A stretch of DNA of 23,583 nt from Chitinophagaceae bacterium (GTDB taxonomy: Bacteria; Bacteroidota; Bacteroidia; Chitinophagales; Chitinophagaceae), in NCBI GenBank assembly GCA_019454915.1, contig JACFNM010000017.1:1-23583 (forward strand), in the 5' to 3' direction. Numbering within the stretch: position 1 is the stretch's first letter; the number at the start of each line of letters is the position of its first letter. The notes beneath the pieces are model-generated. The model was not told the DNA's origin. It saw only the letters and a program-made list of their open reading frames with translations, and did no database searches. Positions 1 through 7,729 of the stretch are shown piece by piece. Position numbers and translations under genes: made by a program.

Positions 1-62
1 GCTGATAAACAGGAAACACTACTCTATGAGACTTATTTCACGAATATTAAAATAATAGTGAT

Positions 63-272
63 ATGAAAAAGAATCTCAGTAAAATAGACAGGATCACACG
101 TTTTGTGCTGGCCGTAGTAATTGCCATACTCTATTTTACCCACGTGATCTCCGGCACCACCGCCATTATATTGGGTATTCTTGCGCTGGTATTCATCCTA
201 ACCTCTTTCATTAGCTTTTGTCCTATTTATCATGCCCTGGGAATTAGTACGCTGAAAAAGAAGAAAGAGTAG
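63..272 (+). CDS. DUF2892 (YgaP-like) small membrane protein
   Basis: A 69-residue protein of the DUF2892 family, which corresponds to the transmembrane part of YgaP-type proteins. Two hydrophobic segments are visible at about residues 13-30 and 33-50. They are followed by the family's conserved tail motif CPIYHALGIST (53-63) and a lysine-rich C-terminus that probably faces the cytoplasm. No rhodanese domain is attached, so this is the stand-alone membrane form; its biochemical role is unknown. The start ATG at 63 overlaps a TGA (64-66) of a frame that is open back to the window edge, so the gene could be translationally coupled to an upstream gene outside the window. It converges on gltX, 18 bp away. 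Confidence 0.85.
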   Translation: MKKNLSKIDRITRFVLAVVIAILYFTHVISGTTAIILGILALVFILTSFISFCPIYHALGISTLKKKKE

Positions 273-290
273 GGGTAGGATTCTATCTGA

Positions 291-644
291 TCAGGATAAT
301 AAATCAGCCTCCCTCAAAAACCGGGCTATCCGCGACAGGGTTTCCTCTCTGCCCAGTAGTTCTGCGATCTGAAAAACACCCGGGCCGAACCTGGCGCCTA
401 CCAGCATGATGCGAAGCGGCAACAGCAGTTCATTGGGTTTAAGTTGCCGGGAAGTCGCCAGATCCCTGAATCTTATCTCCAAATCTCCTGCGCTCCAGTG
501 TTCAGCCTCCTTTTCCTGCCGGATGACCACTTCAAAGAAGGACTTTTTAGCCTCGCTCCACCTGGATTTAACAGGGGCTGTTTCATATTCACGGGGAGCT
601 TCAAAAAAGAAGGACCCCTGGGTAAAAAAATCGGGGAGTAGATG
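291..644 (-). pseudogene. gltX: C-terminal part of gltX downstream of the in-frame stop
   Basis: This is the remainder of the GltX anticodon-binding domain, in the same frame as the upstream catalytic part. It begins directly after the TGA with HLLPDFFTQGSFFFEAP and ends at a stop at 291-293. It covers about 117 residues, including the PLRIMLVGARFGPGVFQI segment that resembles the conserved end of GltX (PLR-type motif followed by GP). A GTG at 528-530 could start a separate 79-residue peptide, but nothing suggests independent translation. The separating codon is a single stop with C as the next base (UGAC), a context known to be leaky in bacteria. Confidence 0.85.
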
Positions 645-1829
645 TCACCTGTCTCTGATCAGTTCAATGACTTCAACCAGTCTCTTTTCATCAGAAACCA
701 CTATTCCCTTTTGCTCATAAATATCCCTCACCGGCTCTTTAAGCTCTTCGGCGGTTAATTTTTTAATCCATTCATGGTTGAACCACTTTGCCTTTTCATA
801 ATCAAATTTTGCTCCGCCGCTTTGTACGCGCTCAAGAGAGAATTTTTCAATCAATTCTGCCCTGGTGAATAATTCCTGTTCACTGCCGTCATTCCATCCC
901 AAAACCGCGAGGAGATTAATGAAAGCCTCAGGCAGAAAACCTTTCTCTTTGAATCCTTCGGTAAGTTCATTCGTCTTGGGGTCTTTCCAGTTCATGGCAA
1001 AAACCGGGAAGCCATATTTAGCGCCGTCTCTTTTACTCAATTTCCCGTTCGGCCCCAATATCAGCGGCAGGTGTGCCCACTCCGGCATGGCGTCAAGTCC
1101 AAATAAATATTTCCATAACAATAAATGCACAGGCGTACTCGACAGCCACTCCTCTCCTCTAAACACATGGCTGATCTCCATCAGATGATCATCCACCACC
1201 ACGGCCATGTGATAAGTAGGCATTCCATCCGCCTTGATCAATACTTTATCATCCACTACCGAGGTATTAAAACTCACCTCACCCCGGATGATATCCGTAA
1301 AACTCAAGGTCTCATTTTCAGGCATCTTAATCCGAATGACGTGCCGGGCATTTTCTGACAATAGCCTTGCCACTTCCTCTCGCGGCATACTCAGGGAATT
1401 TCGCATCTTCATCCGAACGGTATGATCGTACTGAGGCGATGGGTTATCCGTTGTCCGGAAATCTTTTCTCATCCTCTCCAGCTCTTCCGGCGTATCAAAA
1501 GCATAATAAGCATACCCCTTGTCCACTAACGCTTCCGCGTATGGGCGATATATTTCCTTTCTCTCGCTTTGCCGGTAGGGTCCATACTTCCCGCCATGAA
1601 CAACACTTTCATCCGGTTCCAATCCGGTCCATTGCAAACAATTAAAAATATATTCCTCTGCTCCTGGTACATATCGGGTCTGGTCGGTGTCTTCTATTCG
1701 AACGATGAAGTTCCCCTGATGCTGTTTGGCAAACAGGTAGTTGTACAAAACGGTTCTCACACCGCCCAGGTGCAGTCCGCCCGTGGGGCTGGGTGCAAAA
1801 CGTACTCTCACTTTTTTGGTAGATGACAT
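645..1829 (-). CDS. gltX: glutamyl-tRNA synthetase, stopped early by an in-frame TGA
   Basis: Glutamyl-tRNA synthetase (class I) charges tRNA-Glu with glutamate in the cytosol. The HIGH-type motif is HLGG (residues 20-23, in SPTGGLHLGGVRT) and the KMSKS-type motif is KLSKR (263-267). The IEDTD and FRGEEWL segments typical of GltX are also present. Translation ends after residue 394 at TGA 645-647, inside the anticodon-binding half. The same frame then continues, without any indel, with clear GltX C-terminal sequence down to 291. The intact protein would be 512 residues, counting the UGA codon, which is normal for Bacteroidota GltX. I chose the ATG at 1829 over a TTG at 1838 because the conserved N-terminus (KVRVRFAPSP) starts just after it. 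A sense codon, perhaps Cys, probably occupied the stop position. Readthrough, a second gltX copy or a base-call error are all possible. Confidence 0.9.
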   Translation of the reverse strand: MSSTKKVRVRFAPSPTGGLHLGGVRTVLYNYLFAKQHQGNFIVRIEDTDQTRYVPGAEEYIFNCLQWTGLEPDESVVHGGKYGPYRQSERKEIYRPYAEALVDKGYAYYAFDTPEELERMRKDFRTTDNPSPQYDHTVRMKMRNSLSMPREEVARLLSENARHVIRIKMPENETLSFTDIIRGEVSFNTSVVDDKVLIKADGMPTYHMAVVVDDHLMEISHVFRGEEWLSSTPVHLLLWKYLFGLDAMPEWAHLPLILGPNGKLSKRDGAKYGFPVFAMNWKDPKTNELTEGFKEKGFLPEAFINLLAVLGWNDGSEQELFTRAELIEKFSLERVQSGGAKFDYEKAKWFNHEWIKKLTAEELKEPVRDIYEQKGIVVSDEKRLVEVIELIRDR

Positions 1830-1908
1830 AAGTTGCAAATTTAAGGGGATATATCAATCCCGCTGAATACAATTACCTTAGCTCCAAATAAAATAAGAGC
1901 CGAATATA

Positions 1909-2535
1909 ATGTCAATCTATTTTACTAAGCCTCCCTGGTGGCTAAAAAAATTATACGGTCCATGTATTTGGGAAATTCCCACCGGCGAAAAAGTACTCTA
2001 CCTTACTTTCGATGACGGCCCACACCCGGAGGCAACGCCCTTTGTGCTGGATGCATTAAAAAAACACGATGCGAAAGCAACTTTCTTTTGTATCGGAAAG
2101 AACGTAGCGGCGCACACGGATATCTACCGGCAGGTAATCAACGAAGGACATCAAACAGGCAATCATAGCTTCAATCATCTCAACGGGTGGAAAACAAATA
2201 CGCTTGCCTATGTGAAGGATGTAGTAAAAGCAAAGGACTATATTGATTCATCTCTTTTCAGACCTCCTTACGGAAAGATATCTCACTGGCAGATTAGCCA
2301 ACTAAAAAAATTATTGGGGTTGAAAATTATTTTATGGTCTGTTTTAAGTGCGGACTTCGATGAAAAAGTAAGCGAAAAAAAATGTCTCGAAAACGTAATA
2401 CTCAACACCGCACCCGGTAGCATTATCGTCTTTCACGACAGCGCCAAGGCCTACCGCAATTTAACCTATACATTACCGAAAGTTTTGAGCCATTATTCGA
2501 GCCAGGGATACAAATTCGATAAAATTAATTTGTAA
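1909..2535 (+). CDS. polysaccharide deacetylase (NodB domain, CE4)
   Basis: A 208-residue carbohydrate esterase family 4 protein that should remove N-acetyl (or O-acetyl) groups from a polysaccharide such as peptidoglycan or chitin-like material, using a divalent metal. All CE4 motifs are present in order: TFDDGP (33-38, D35 as base and D36 as metal ligand), the metal-binding HSFNH (86-90), RPPYG (118-122), the tryptophan-containing WSVLSADFD stretch (about 143-151) and VFHDS with the catalytic His176. No signal peptide or membrane segment is seen. The protein is therefore cytoplasmic as read, or exported by another route; short NodB-only proteins of this kind are common in Bacteroidota. It is divergent from gltX (79 bp between the starts) and ends before a hairpin terminator. 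Confidence 0.9.
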   Translation: MSIYFTKPPWWLKKLYGPCIWEIPTGEKVLYLTFDDGPHPEATPFVLDALKKHDAKATFFCIGKNVAAHTDIYRQVINEGHQTGNHSFNHLNGWKTNTLAYVKDVVKAKDYIDSSLFRPPYGKISHWQISQLKKLLGLKIILWSVLSADFDEKVSEKKCLENVILNTAPGSIIVFHDSAKAYRNLTYTLPKVLSHYSSQGYKFDKINL

Positions 2536-2591
2536 CGAATTTATTTACACATTAAAAGGGCTCAGTTTTAGAAAGTAATCCGTAAAAATTT

Positions 2592-2621
2592 GGGCCTGGG
2601 TGGAAACCCTGGCCCGTTTTT
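2592..2621. terminator. Rho-independent terminator, likely bidirectional
   Basis: A hairpin with outer stem GGGCC/GGCCC, a T-T mismatch, inner stem GGGT/ACCC and a GGAA-type loop (2592-2615). On the plus strand it is followed by GTTTTT (2616-2621). An A/T run on the other side (AAAAATTT, 2584-2591) supplies a T-run for the minus strand after a few bases. It lies between the convergent deacetylase and histidine kinase genes. Positive for the deacetylase end; termination of the kinase operon is inferred. Confidence 0.75.
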
Positions 2622-2783
2622 AATCCGTACCCTATGAAAACTAGAACTAAATTACAACGTTTTTTGATACTTACAAGATTTTTCATGTCTAAAATGCGGT
2701 TATTCAATGGGTTGCACCGTATTTATACTTATAACAACGTATTATTCCTAAGTTGTTTTACGAAATAAATTGATTATTTCAGG

Positions 2784-3845
2784 CTAAGATTCCTTCCTCG
2801 TTAATAATGTAAAACCAAAAGTTGTACCCACATCCGGTTTACTTCTGATATGTATATTTTGACCGTGAGCTTCTATAATGTGTTTGCAAATGGCTAATCC
2901 CAAACCGCTGCCTCCCTCTTTTCTGCTCCTCGCTGCGTCAGTACGGAAGAATCTCTCTGAAATTCTGGGGATGTGCTCTTCCCGGATACCAATTCCATTG
3001 TCGCTCACTTCTATAAGCGCGTGCTGCTCATCCGTAGTGTAGGTGCTGGCGACAACTATTCCGTTAGACTTGCCGTATTTAATGGCATTATCCGTCAAAT
3101 TGATGAATACCTGCCTGATTTTTTCCTTATCAGCAAAAACGGTTATCGGAGCTTCGCATCCCTTTTTGATACTCAGGGTGATGTTCTTCTTAGCCGCCAA
3201 TACCGATAACGAATCAAATACTTCCCGGATTAAATCCTGTACCACAAAACTTTCTTTCACCAATATCTGCTCTCCACTCTCCAGGCGGGTAATAGAATCA
3301 AGATCATTAAGCAGGTTAACAAGGCGCGTCGTATTCCGTGACGCATTTTTCAAAAACCTGATACGCACCTCATCATCCTGAATTCCACCATCCAGCAAAC
3401 TTTCCAGGTAACCCTGGATAGCAAAAATGGGCGTTCTGAATTCATGTGATAAATTCTGTAAAAACTCTTTTCGAAAGGCCTCATTTGCTTTTAACAACTC
3501 CACTTCCTTCTTCTTCTGCTCCGCCCATTTCTCCACATCTTCACTTACCTCGTCTATACTCTTCTGAGGAAGTATCGTCTTGTAGTAAAATTCTTCTCTC
3601 CTGCTGGCCTTGGTTTGATAAATGAATTTATATATCAACTTAATCTTGCGATAAATAAAACGCTGAAGAGTGTACAATATCAACAAATAACTGCCTCCCA
3701 TGGTCAGCCCGAACGCCAACAGCGCCGCCCACCAAAGCGGCTTCAGATAAAAAACGCCCACCGCCACCGGCAATGCAATAAAAAATGATGTATAGGCAGC
3801 TAACTGTCCGGGCGATATATTTTTTGTACTAAGCATATTATTCAT
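2784..3845 (-). CDS. membrane sensor histidine kinase, PhoR-like
   Basis: A 353-residue histidine kinase that autophosphorylates on His and passes the phosphate to the response regulator encoded just upstream. Two membrane helices (about 13-34 and 39-60) are separated by only a few residues, so there is no periplasmic sensor domain. A linker with a coiled-coil-like, Lys/Glu-rich region (about 95-122) follows. The H-box is SHEFRTP with His134. The ATP-binding domain shows the N-box NLTDNAIKYGK (N253), the G1 box DNGIGI (282-287), the ERFFR F-box and the G2 box GGSGLGLAI (311-319). The gene lies 12 bp downstream of the regulator gene, so the two form one operon. The closest functional type by architecture is PhoR/intramembrane-sensing kinases; the signal is unknown. 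Confidence 0.93.
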   Translation of the reverse strand: MNNMLSTKNISPGQLAAYTSFFIALPVAVGVFYLKPLWWAALLAFGLTMGGSYLLILYTLQRFIYRKIKLIYKFIYQTKASRREEFYYKTILPQKSIDEVSEDVEKWAEQKKKEVELLKANEAFRKEFLQNLSHEFRTPIFAIQGYLESLLDGGIQDDEVRIRFLKNASRNTTRLVNLLNDLDSITRLESGEQILVKESFVVQDLIREVFDSLSVLAAKKNITLSIKKGCEAPITVFADKEKIRQVFINLTDNAIKYGKSNGIVVASTYTTDEQHALIEVSDNGIGIREEHIPRISERFFRTDAARSRKEGGSGLGLAICKHIIEAHGQNIHIRSKPDVGTTFGFTLLTRKES

Positions 3846-3857
3846 TGGGACACGCTA

Positions 3858-4541
3858 TTATTCCATAACGAATTTGTAGCCCACCCCCTTTACCGTCAAT
3901 ATAGAATTCATTTCTAACTTCTGACGAATTTTTCTGATGTGTACATCTATCGTTCTGTCTCCCACAATCACGTCGGTTCCCCAAATATGATCCAGGATTT
4001 CATTGCGGGGGAACACCCGCCCCGGTTCCGAAGCCAACAGGTATAATAATTCAAACTCTTTTTTAGCAAGCACAATCTCCCTGTCATTCACCCTCACTAA
4101 AAATTGTAAAGGATCAATAAAAATATTGCCAACCTGGATGGCCCGGTAGTTGTCCGTCTGCGGTAGCCGCCTGAACAGCGAATTCACCTTTGACACCAGT
4201 ACCCTGGGGCTTACGGGCTTAATGATATAGTCATCAGCCCCATACTCTAAACCTTTCACATGTGACTTCTCATCCGTTAAGGCCGTGAGAAAAATAATGA
4301 GAGTTTCTTTAAAATCCGGTATGGACCGTAGTATTTTACATACCTCCATCCCATTTTTATAGGGCAGCATAATATCCAGTACAATCAGGTCGGGCTTAAC
4401 TTTTACCGCCATTTGGAGCGCTTCCTCCCCGTCCTTCGCCTTATACAGATTATACCCCTGGGCAGCCAGACTATAATCAAGAATTTCCAGTATATCCGGT
4501 TCATCGTCGGCAATCAGTACTGTTCTTTCCCGTTGATTCAT
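3858..4541 (-). CDS. OmpR/PhoB-family response regulator
   Basis: A 227-residue two-component response regulator and DNA-binding transcription factor. The receiver domain (1-120) has the acidic pair ADDE (D12, D13), phospho-acceptor Asp56 in LIVLDIMLP, Thr86 and Lys108 in IIKPVSPR. The C-terminal winged-helix domain (about 132-227) has the typical RTIDVHIRKIRQKLE recognition helix and ends with VKGVGYKF. It is the first gene of an operon with the histidine kinase. The promoter should lie in the 213-bp intergenic region shared with the divergent gene at 4755, which also holds a nested dyad symmetry (4612-4678). The target genes are unknown. Confidence 0.95.
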   Translation of the reverse strand: MNQRERTVLIADDEPDILEILDYSLAAQGYNLYKAKDGEEALQMAVKVKPDLIVLDIMLPYKNGMEVCKILRSIPDFKETLIIFLTALTDEKSHVKGLEYGADDYIIKPVSPRVLVSKVNSLFRRLPQTDNYRAIQVGNIFIDPLQFLVRVNDREIVLAKKEFELLYLLASEPGRVFPRNEILDHIWGTDVIVGDRTIDVHIRKIRQKLEMNSILTVKGVGYKFVME

Positions 4542-4611
4542 GAAGCGTGGTTTCTAAAGCAAAAAAAGAAATCTACACCCAAATAGTCAAAAAATAAAAT
4601 TCTTATATCAA

Positions 4612-4678
4612 CCCGGGATTTTGGCACTAAATTTTCTCCCATAACGTTACCCATTAAGGAGTGTTCATCCATCCCGGG
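4612..4678. promoter_or_regulatory. nested dyad symmetry, possible operator
   Basis: The arms CCCGGGAT (4612-4619) and ATCCCGGG (4671-4678) form an 8-bp inverted repeat. Its centre nearly coincides with that of an 8-bp palindrome, TAACGTTA (4642-4649), with spacers of 22 and 21 bp. It sits between the divergent response-regulator operon and the secreted caspase-like gene. A role as an operator is inference from position only; a chance origin cannot be excluded. Confidence 0.25.
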
Positions 4679-4730
4679 GAAAATAGACAGGCGGGTGATT
4701 TCCGGTAAAATTCCCTTCACTGATTATCCT

Positions 4731-4738
4731 TAATTTTG
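4731..4738 (+). promoter_or_regulatory. candidate Bacteroidota -7 box
   Basis: TAATTTTG matches the Bacteroidota sigma-ABfr -7 consensus TAnnTTTG exactly and ends 16 bp before the ATG of the gene at 4755. No convincing -33 TTTG/TTG box is seen at the expected spacing, so support is partial. Confidence 0.35.
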
Positions 4739-4754
4739 TATCAGTTCAACATAT

Positions 4755-6956
4755 ATGTACAAGACAATCACATTGCTATCGCTTCTGCTCATCTTCTTTC
4801 AGGGCGTATCGGCGCATATAGATACGTTAAAAAAGAAAGTAGATATCGCACGAATCCGGTACCATGAAAATATAGAGAAAGAGCAACAGGTAGCGCTTCA
4901 CTATAACGGAGGTAACGGACAATGGATTAATGCATCCGCTAATATGTCTATTAATTCCATGATAACCGGCGCTATTATTAAAGAAATTGAAGCTCTGAAG
5001 GATTCTATTGAAGCTGACCAACGCCTTGACCATCGCCTGAAAGTAAAATATCTTAGTGGCGTTGAAAATCTGTTACACGGATTCAATGCAGGGTGGCGAA
5101 ACAGGGCGTTTAACCCGGTGCTGGCGGGCGAACTGATAGAAAACTACAAGGCGCTCATGTATGCAGACATCAAACACCAGGATATCAGTTCCATCGTTCA
5201 AAGCAGTTCTTATGAAGTCGGCAATATCAATATTAACGGGTCGGGGAGTGCGATGTACGAGAACCAGGGCTTCGAAGCCTCCCGGATTATATTATTCAGA
5301 AAATTCTGTGCGAAATTTCCGGAGAGAATACTTCCCATGCTGGAGCAGTATTATAATGTTCCTTTTGCAGACAGTCTCGTCAAAGAAGCCGCCCATCGGA
5401 ATCCCAATCAACTTTATGATTATGCGGCAGCTACACGAACGCAAACCGGACGCCTGATAAGTAGAAATACCGATCCTCTGGTTAAAACAATTTCTGCCAT
5501 CGCAAACAGCAAAAGCGGCCAGCAGTACTATCCCTTCCTGGATGAAATCGTTCACGGAAAATTGACCATGCCGGAGATATTTCAGTCCATGAACGATAAC
5601 CTGCTATATTACAGGCTGCTTGTAAAAACCCAGATAAGTTATGCAGAGAGGCTAATCAAAAAAGATACGCCATTAGCTCACGATAAACTCCTCGTTAAAC
5701 TGCAGGATCGGGCTAAGAATATTTTTATAGAAGAAGTGAATGCCCTGCATGACTCTCCTGATAATATCCGGTTTAAAATTGTAGAACCGCTCACTCCCCA
5801 GGAATTATATTATCTCATTGTTTTGGGGGAAGACGTAATGTACACTTCAAGCTATAAGGGTATATTCAACCGCATGATGCAACGCATGTCCGTACCCTCC
5901 GGCGATACCTTATTAATGAGCGTACAATTTGACCGTTTCAAAAAATTCATCCGATTGGCAGCAGGTTATAATAAATTGGATGAGTTTTTGCAAACGATGC
6001 CCGATAGCAATTCACAAAGATTGATGATGGCTTTTGTCAGAGGACTTGAAAAAAGCGGTACGCTGGAAGATGCCGTGGACGTAGCCGACTCTTATGGCAG
6101 TATTAACAATCCTTCTGTAAAAAGACTGATAGACCAGGAAATTGAAAAGAATCTCACCCAGGCGGAGAAGAAACACGATAAACGTGCCGTCGCTATATAT
6201 AATATTCTGCAGATTATTTTTCAGTCATCGCAGGATAGTTCCATTGACATTTCCTCCAAACTGAATATACCGCCCATTTACCGGGTAAACTATAAAGACC
6301 TGCAGGACGATAGCAGCAGAATTGTCCAACAGGTATTCTTTTACGGCGACCAGGACGGTAAAGAATCTTATGCCAATTTCATGAGCATGTTTACCGGGGC
6401 AGAATGGAATGTGAAGCGAAAGGCAGAATGGGTTGAAATCAGGTCGCTGAAAGGAAGGCCGGTATATATTTTCGCTAACCTTCCCCTGGATTACGAAAAA
6501 GGGCTTGATTCGGTGGCGCAATTGCATTTACAACAATATTTAGAAAAGAATAAACTGGAACCGGGTATTACCATCCATCGCGGACACAGCTATTGGGTCG
6601 GCTCCACCATCCGCAACCTTGCGCCATCCTCAAAGATAGTCATACTGGGCTCCTGCGGTGGGTTCCATAATTTGGACGACGTGTTGAAAACCTGTCCCGA
6701 TGCCCATATCATCTCCTCAAAAGAAGTGGGCACCCGGATCATCAACGAGCCGATTCTTAAAGCCATCAACGATGATTTGAAAGTCGGAAAAGATATCGAG
6801 TGGCTTACGATATGGAGAGACCTTTCCCAGCAGTTTTCTTCGGGAGATGCCAAAGAAAGATTCGATAATTATATCCCTCCCTATAAGAATTTAGGCGCTC
6901 TTTTTATCAAGGCCTATCTGAAACAAATGGGCAGTATTTCGGAGGCTGCTATGTAA
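4755..6956 (+). CDS. secreted protein with a caspase-like His/Cys motif near its C-terminus
   Basis: A 733-residue protein I cannot assign to a named family. It starts with a clear signal peptide (about 1-20, ending GVSA). A long, mostly helical region (about 25-500) without recognisable domain motifs follows. The C-terminal part (about 520-680) alternates predicted strands and helices: RPVYIFANLP, then GITIHRGHSYW, then SKIVILGSCGGF. A histidine (H608 or H611) after one hydrophobic strand and a cysteine (C634) after the next is the arrangement of the catalytic dyad in clan CD (caspase/CHAT/gingipain-like) peptidases. This assignment is inference from motif order; no further family hallmark is seen. 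It stands alone, divergent from the two-component operon and convergent with the metallo-hydrolase gene at 7037. A possible role is a periplasmic or surface-bound peptidase. Alternatively, the fold may be non-catalytic. Confidence 0.85.
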   Translation: MYKTITLLSLLLIFFQGVSAHIDTLKKKVDIARIRYHENIEKEQQVALHYNGGNGQWINASANMSINSMITGAIIKEIEALKDSIEADQRLDHRLKVKYLSGVENLLHGFNAGWRNRAFNPVLAGELIENYKALMYADIKHQDISSIVQSSSYEVGNININGSGSAMYENQGFEASRIILFRKFCAKFPERILPMLEQYYNVPFADSLVKEAAHRNPNQLYDYAAATRTQTGRLISRNTDPLVKTISAIANSKSGQQYYPFLDEIVHGKLTMPEIFQSMNDNLLYYRLLVKTQISYAERLIKKDTPLAHDKLLVKLQDRAKNIFIEEVNALHDSPDNIRFKIVEPLTPQELYYLIVLGEDVMYTSSYKGIFNRMMQRMSVPSGDTLLMSVQFDRFKKFIRLAAGYNKLDEFLQTMPDSNSQRLMMAFVRGLEKSGTLEDAVDVADSYGSINNPSVKRLIDQEIEKNLTQAEKKHDKRAVAIYNILQIIFQSSQDSSIDISSKLNIPPIYRVNYKDLQDDSSRIVQQVFFYGDQDGKESYANFMSMFTGAEWNVKRKAEWVEIRSLKGRPVYIFANLPLDYEKGLDSVAQLHLQQYLEKNKLEPGITIHRGHSYWVGSTIRNLAPSSKIVILGSCGGFHNLDDVLKTCPDAHIISSKEVGTRIINEPILKAINDDLKVGKDIEWLTIWRDLSQQFSSGDAKERFDNYIPPYKNLGALFIKAYLKQMGSISEAAM

Positions 6957-7036
6957 GCGCTTTCACCCCGGGGGAACGACGTACAACCGCCAACCTGCCA
7001 GGTCACGCTTCAGCCGGGCGCCCTATACTTCACATC

Positions 7037-7684
7037 TCAGATACTCATACCTACAAAGGGATTATGCTTTTTTTCAAATCCAATGGTAGTTGGGTCGCCG
7101 TGTCCGGGATACACGATGGTTTCATCCGGCAAGGGAAACAGGCGGTTCTTTATGCTTGCTATCAACTGTTCATGATTGCCGCCTGGCAAATCCGTCCGGC
7201 CAATACTCATCCGGAACAATACATCTCCTCCTATAACGAATTGTTGCTCCCGGCAATAATACACCACACTACCCGGAGAATGACCGGGGGTGAAAAACAC
7301 CTCTAATTCACCATCACCCAACTTTAGCTTGTCATGTTCGCGTACATACGTCAATTCTCCCGTATAATTATCAAAAGGTAGGTTCCACATCAAACCTGAA
7401 GTGGGTGCATAATCCAGCACCGGCTTTTCCTTTTCATGAAGATGGAGAATCAAACCGTATTCTTCGGATACCCACTTATTGCCGAAAACATGATCCAGGT
7501 GACAATGCGTATTCAGCAATAATTTCGGTTTTAAAGCATTAAGGTCTATGAAAGATGCCAGTTCTTCCCGTTCTTTGTCGAAGTAACAACCGGGATCTAT
7601 GATAATACAATCTTTCTGATCGTTATATAACAGATAGGTATTCTCTTGTACGGGGCTAAATATGAAAACTTTAACAAGAAACAT
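7037..7684 (-). CDS. MBL-fold hydrolase, glyoxalase II-like
   Basis: A 215-residue cytoplasmic metallo-beta-lactamase-fold hydrolase of the hydroxyacylglutathione-hydrolase-like (YcbL) type. The di-zinc ligands are all present: HCHLDH (60-65), His135 in TPGHSPGS, Asp154 in IGGDVLF, and His195 in YPGHGDPT. The segment SIGRTDLPGG after the Asp is typical of this subfamily. It lacks the C-terminal glutathione-binding extension of true glyoxalase II, so the substrate could be another thioester or lactone. It is convergent with the gene ending at 6956 and divergent from the large gene at 7730, with 45 bp between starts; it is probably monocistronic. Confidence 0.92.
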   Translation of the reverse strand: MFLVKVFIFSPVQENTYLLYNDQKDCIIIDPGCYFDKEREELASFIDLNALKPKLLLNTHCHLDHVFGNKWVSEEYGLILHLHEKEKPVLDYAPTSGLMWNLPFDNYTGELTYVREHDKLKLGDGELEVFFTPGHSPGSVVYYCREQQFVIGGDVLFRMSIGRTDLPGGNHEQLIASIKNRLFPLPDETIVYPGHGDPTTIGFEKKHNPFVGMSI

Positions 7685-7688
7685 AATG

Positions 7689-7718
7689 CTTGATTATAGC
7701 TTAAAAACGCTAATTTTA
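7689..7718 (+). promoter_or_regulatory. candidate Bacteroidota promoter
   Basis: A CTTG (7689-7692) and a TAATTTTA (7711-7718), one mismatch from TAnnTTTG, are spaced by 18 bp, close to the usual 19-21. The -7 box lies only 11 bp before the ATG at 7730. If it is used, the ATG at 7742 is the more comfortable start. Confidence 0.3.
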
Positions 7719-7729
7719 TTGAATTAAGA

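Noticed and set aside
1..66. Frame open from the window edge to TGA 64-66, overlapping the DUF2892 start (ATGA)
   Set aside because: Only 21 codons, with no recognisable sequence; an open stretch of this length is expected often by chance. It may still be the tail of an upstream gene.
606..647. Selenocysteine explanation for the gltX TGA
   Set aside because: Downstream only a 4-bp CCCC/GGGG pairing with a long loop is seen, not a bacterial SECIS hairpin, and GltX is not a known selenoprotein family.
865..1826. Several plus-strand ORFs opposite gltX
   Set aside because: They lie fully inside a strongly conserved gene on the other strand and have no family features.
291..1829. Genome-wide reassignment of UGA
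   Set aside because: UGA ends other genes at sensible places (7037-7039, 17374-17376), so it is a stop codon here.
2634..2768. 44-codon plus-strand ORF between the deacetylase terminator and the histidine kinase
   Set aside because: No ribosome-binding site, no recognisable motif, AT-rich intergenic DNA; likely chance.
4538..4720. 60-codon minus-strand ORF upstream of the response regulator, overlapping its start
   Set aside because: Runs through the shared promoter region and shows no protein-like pattern.
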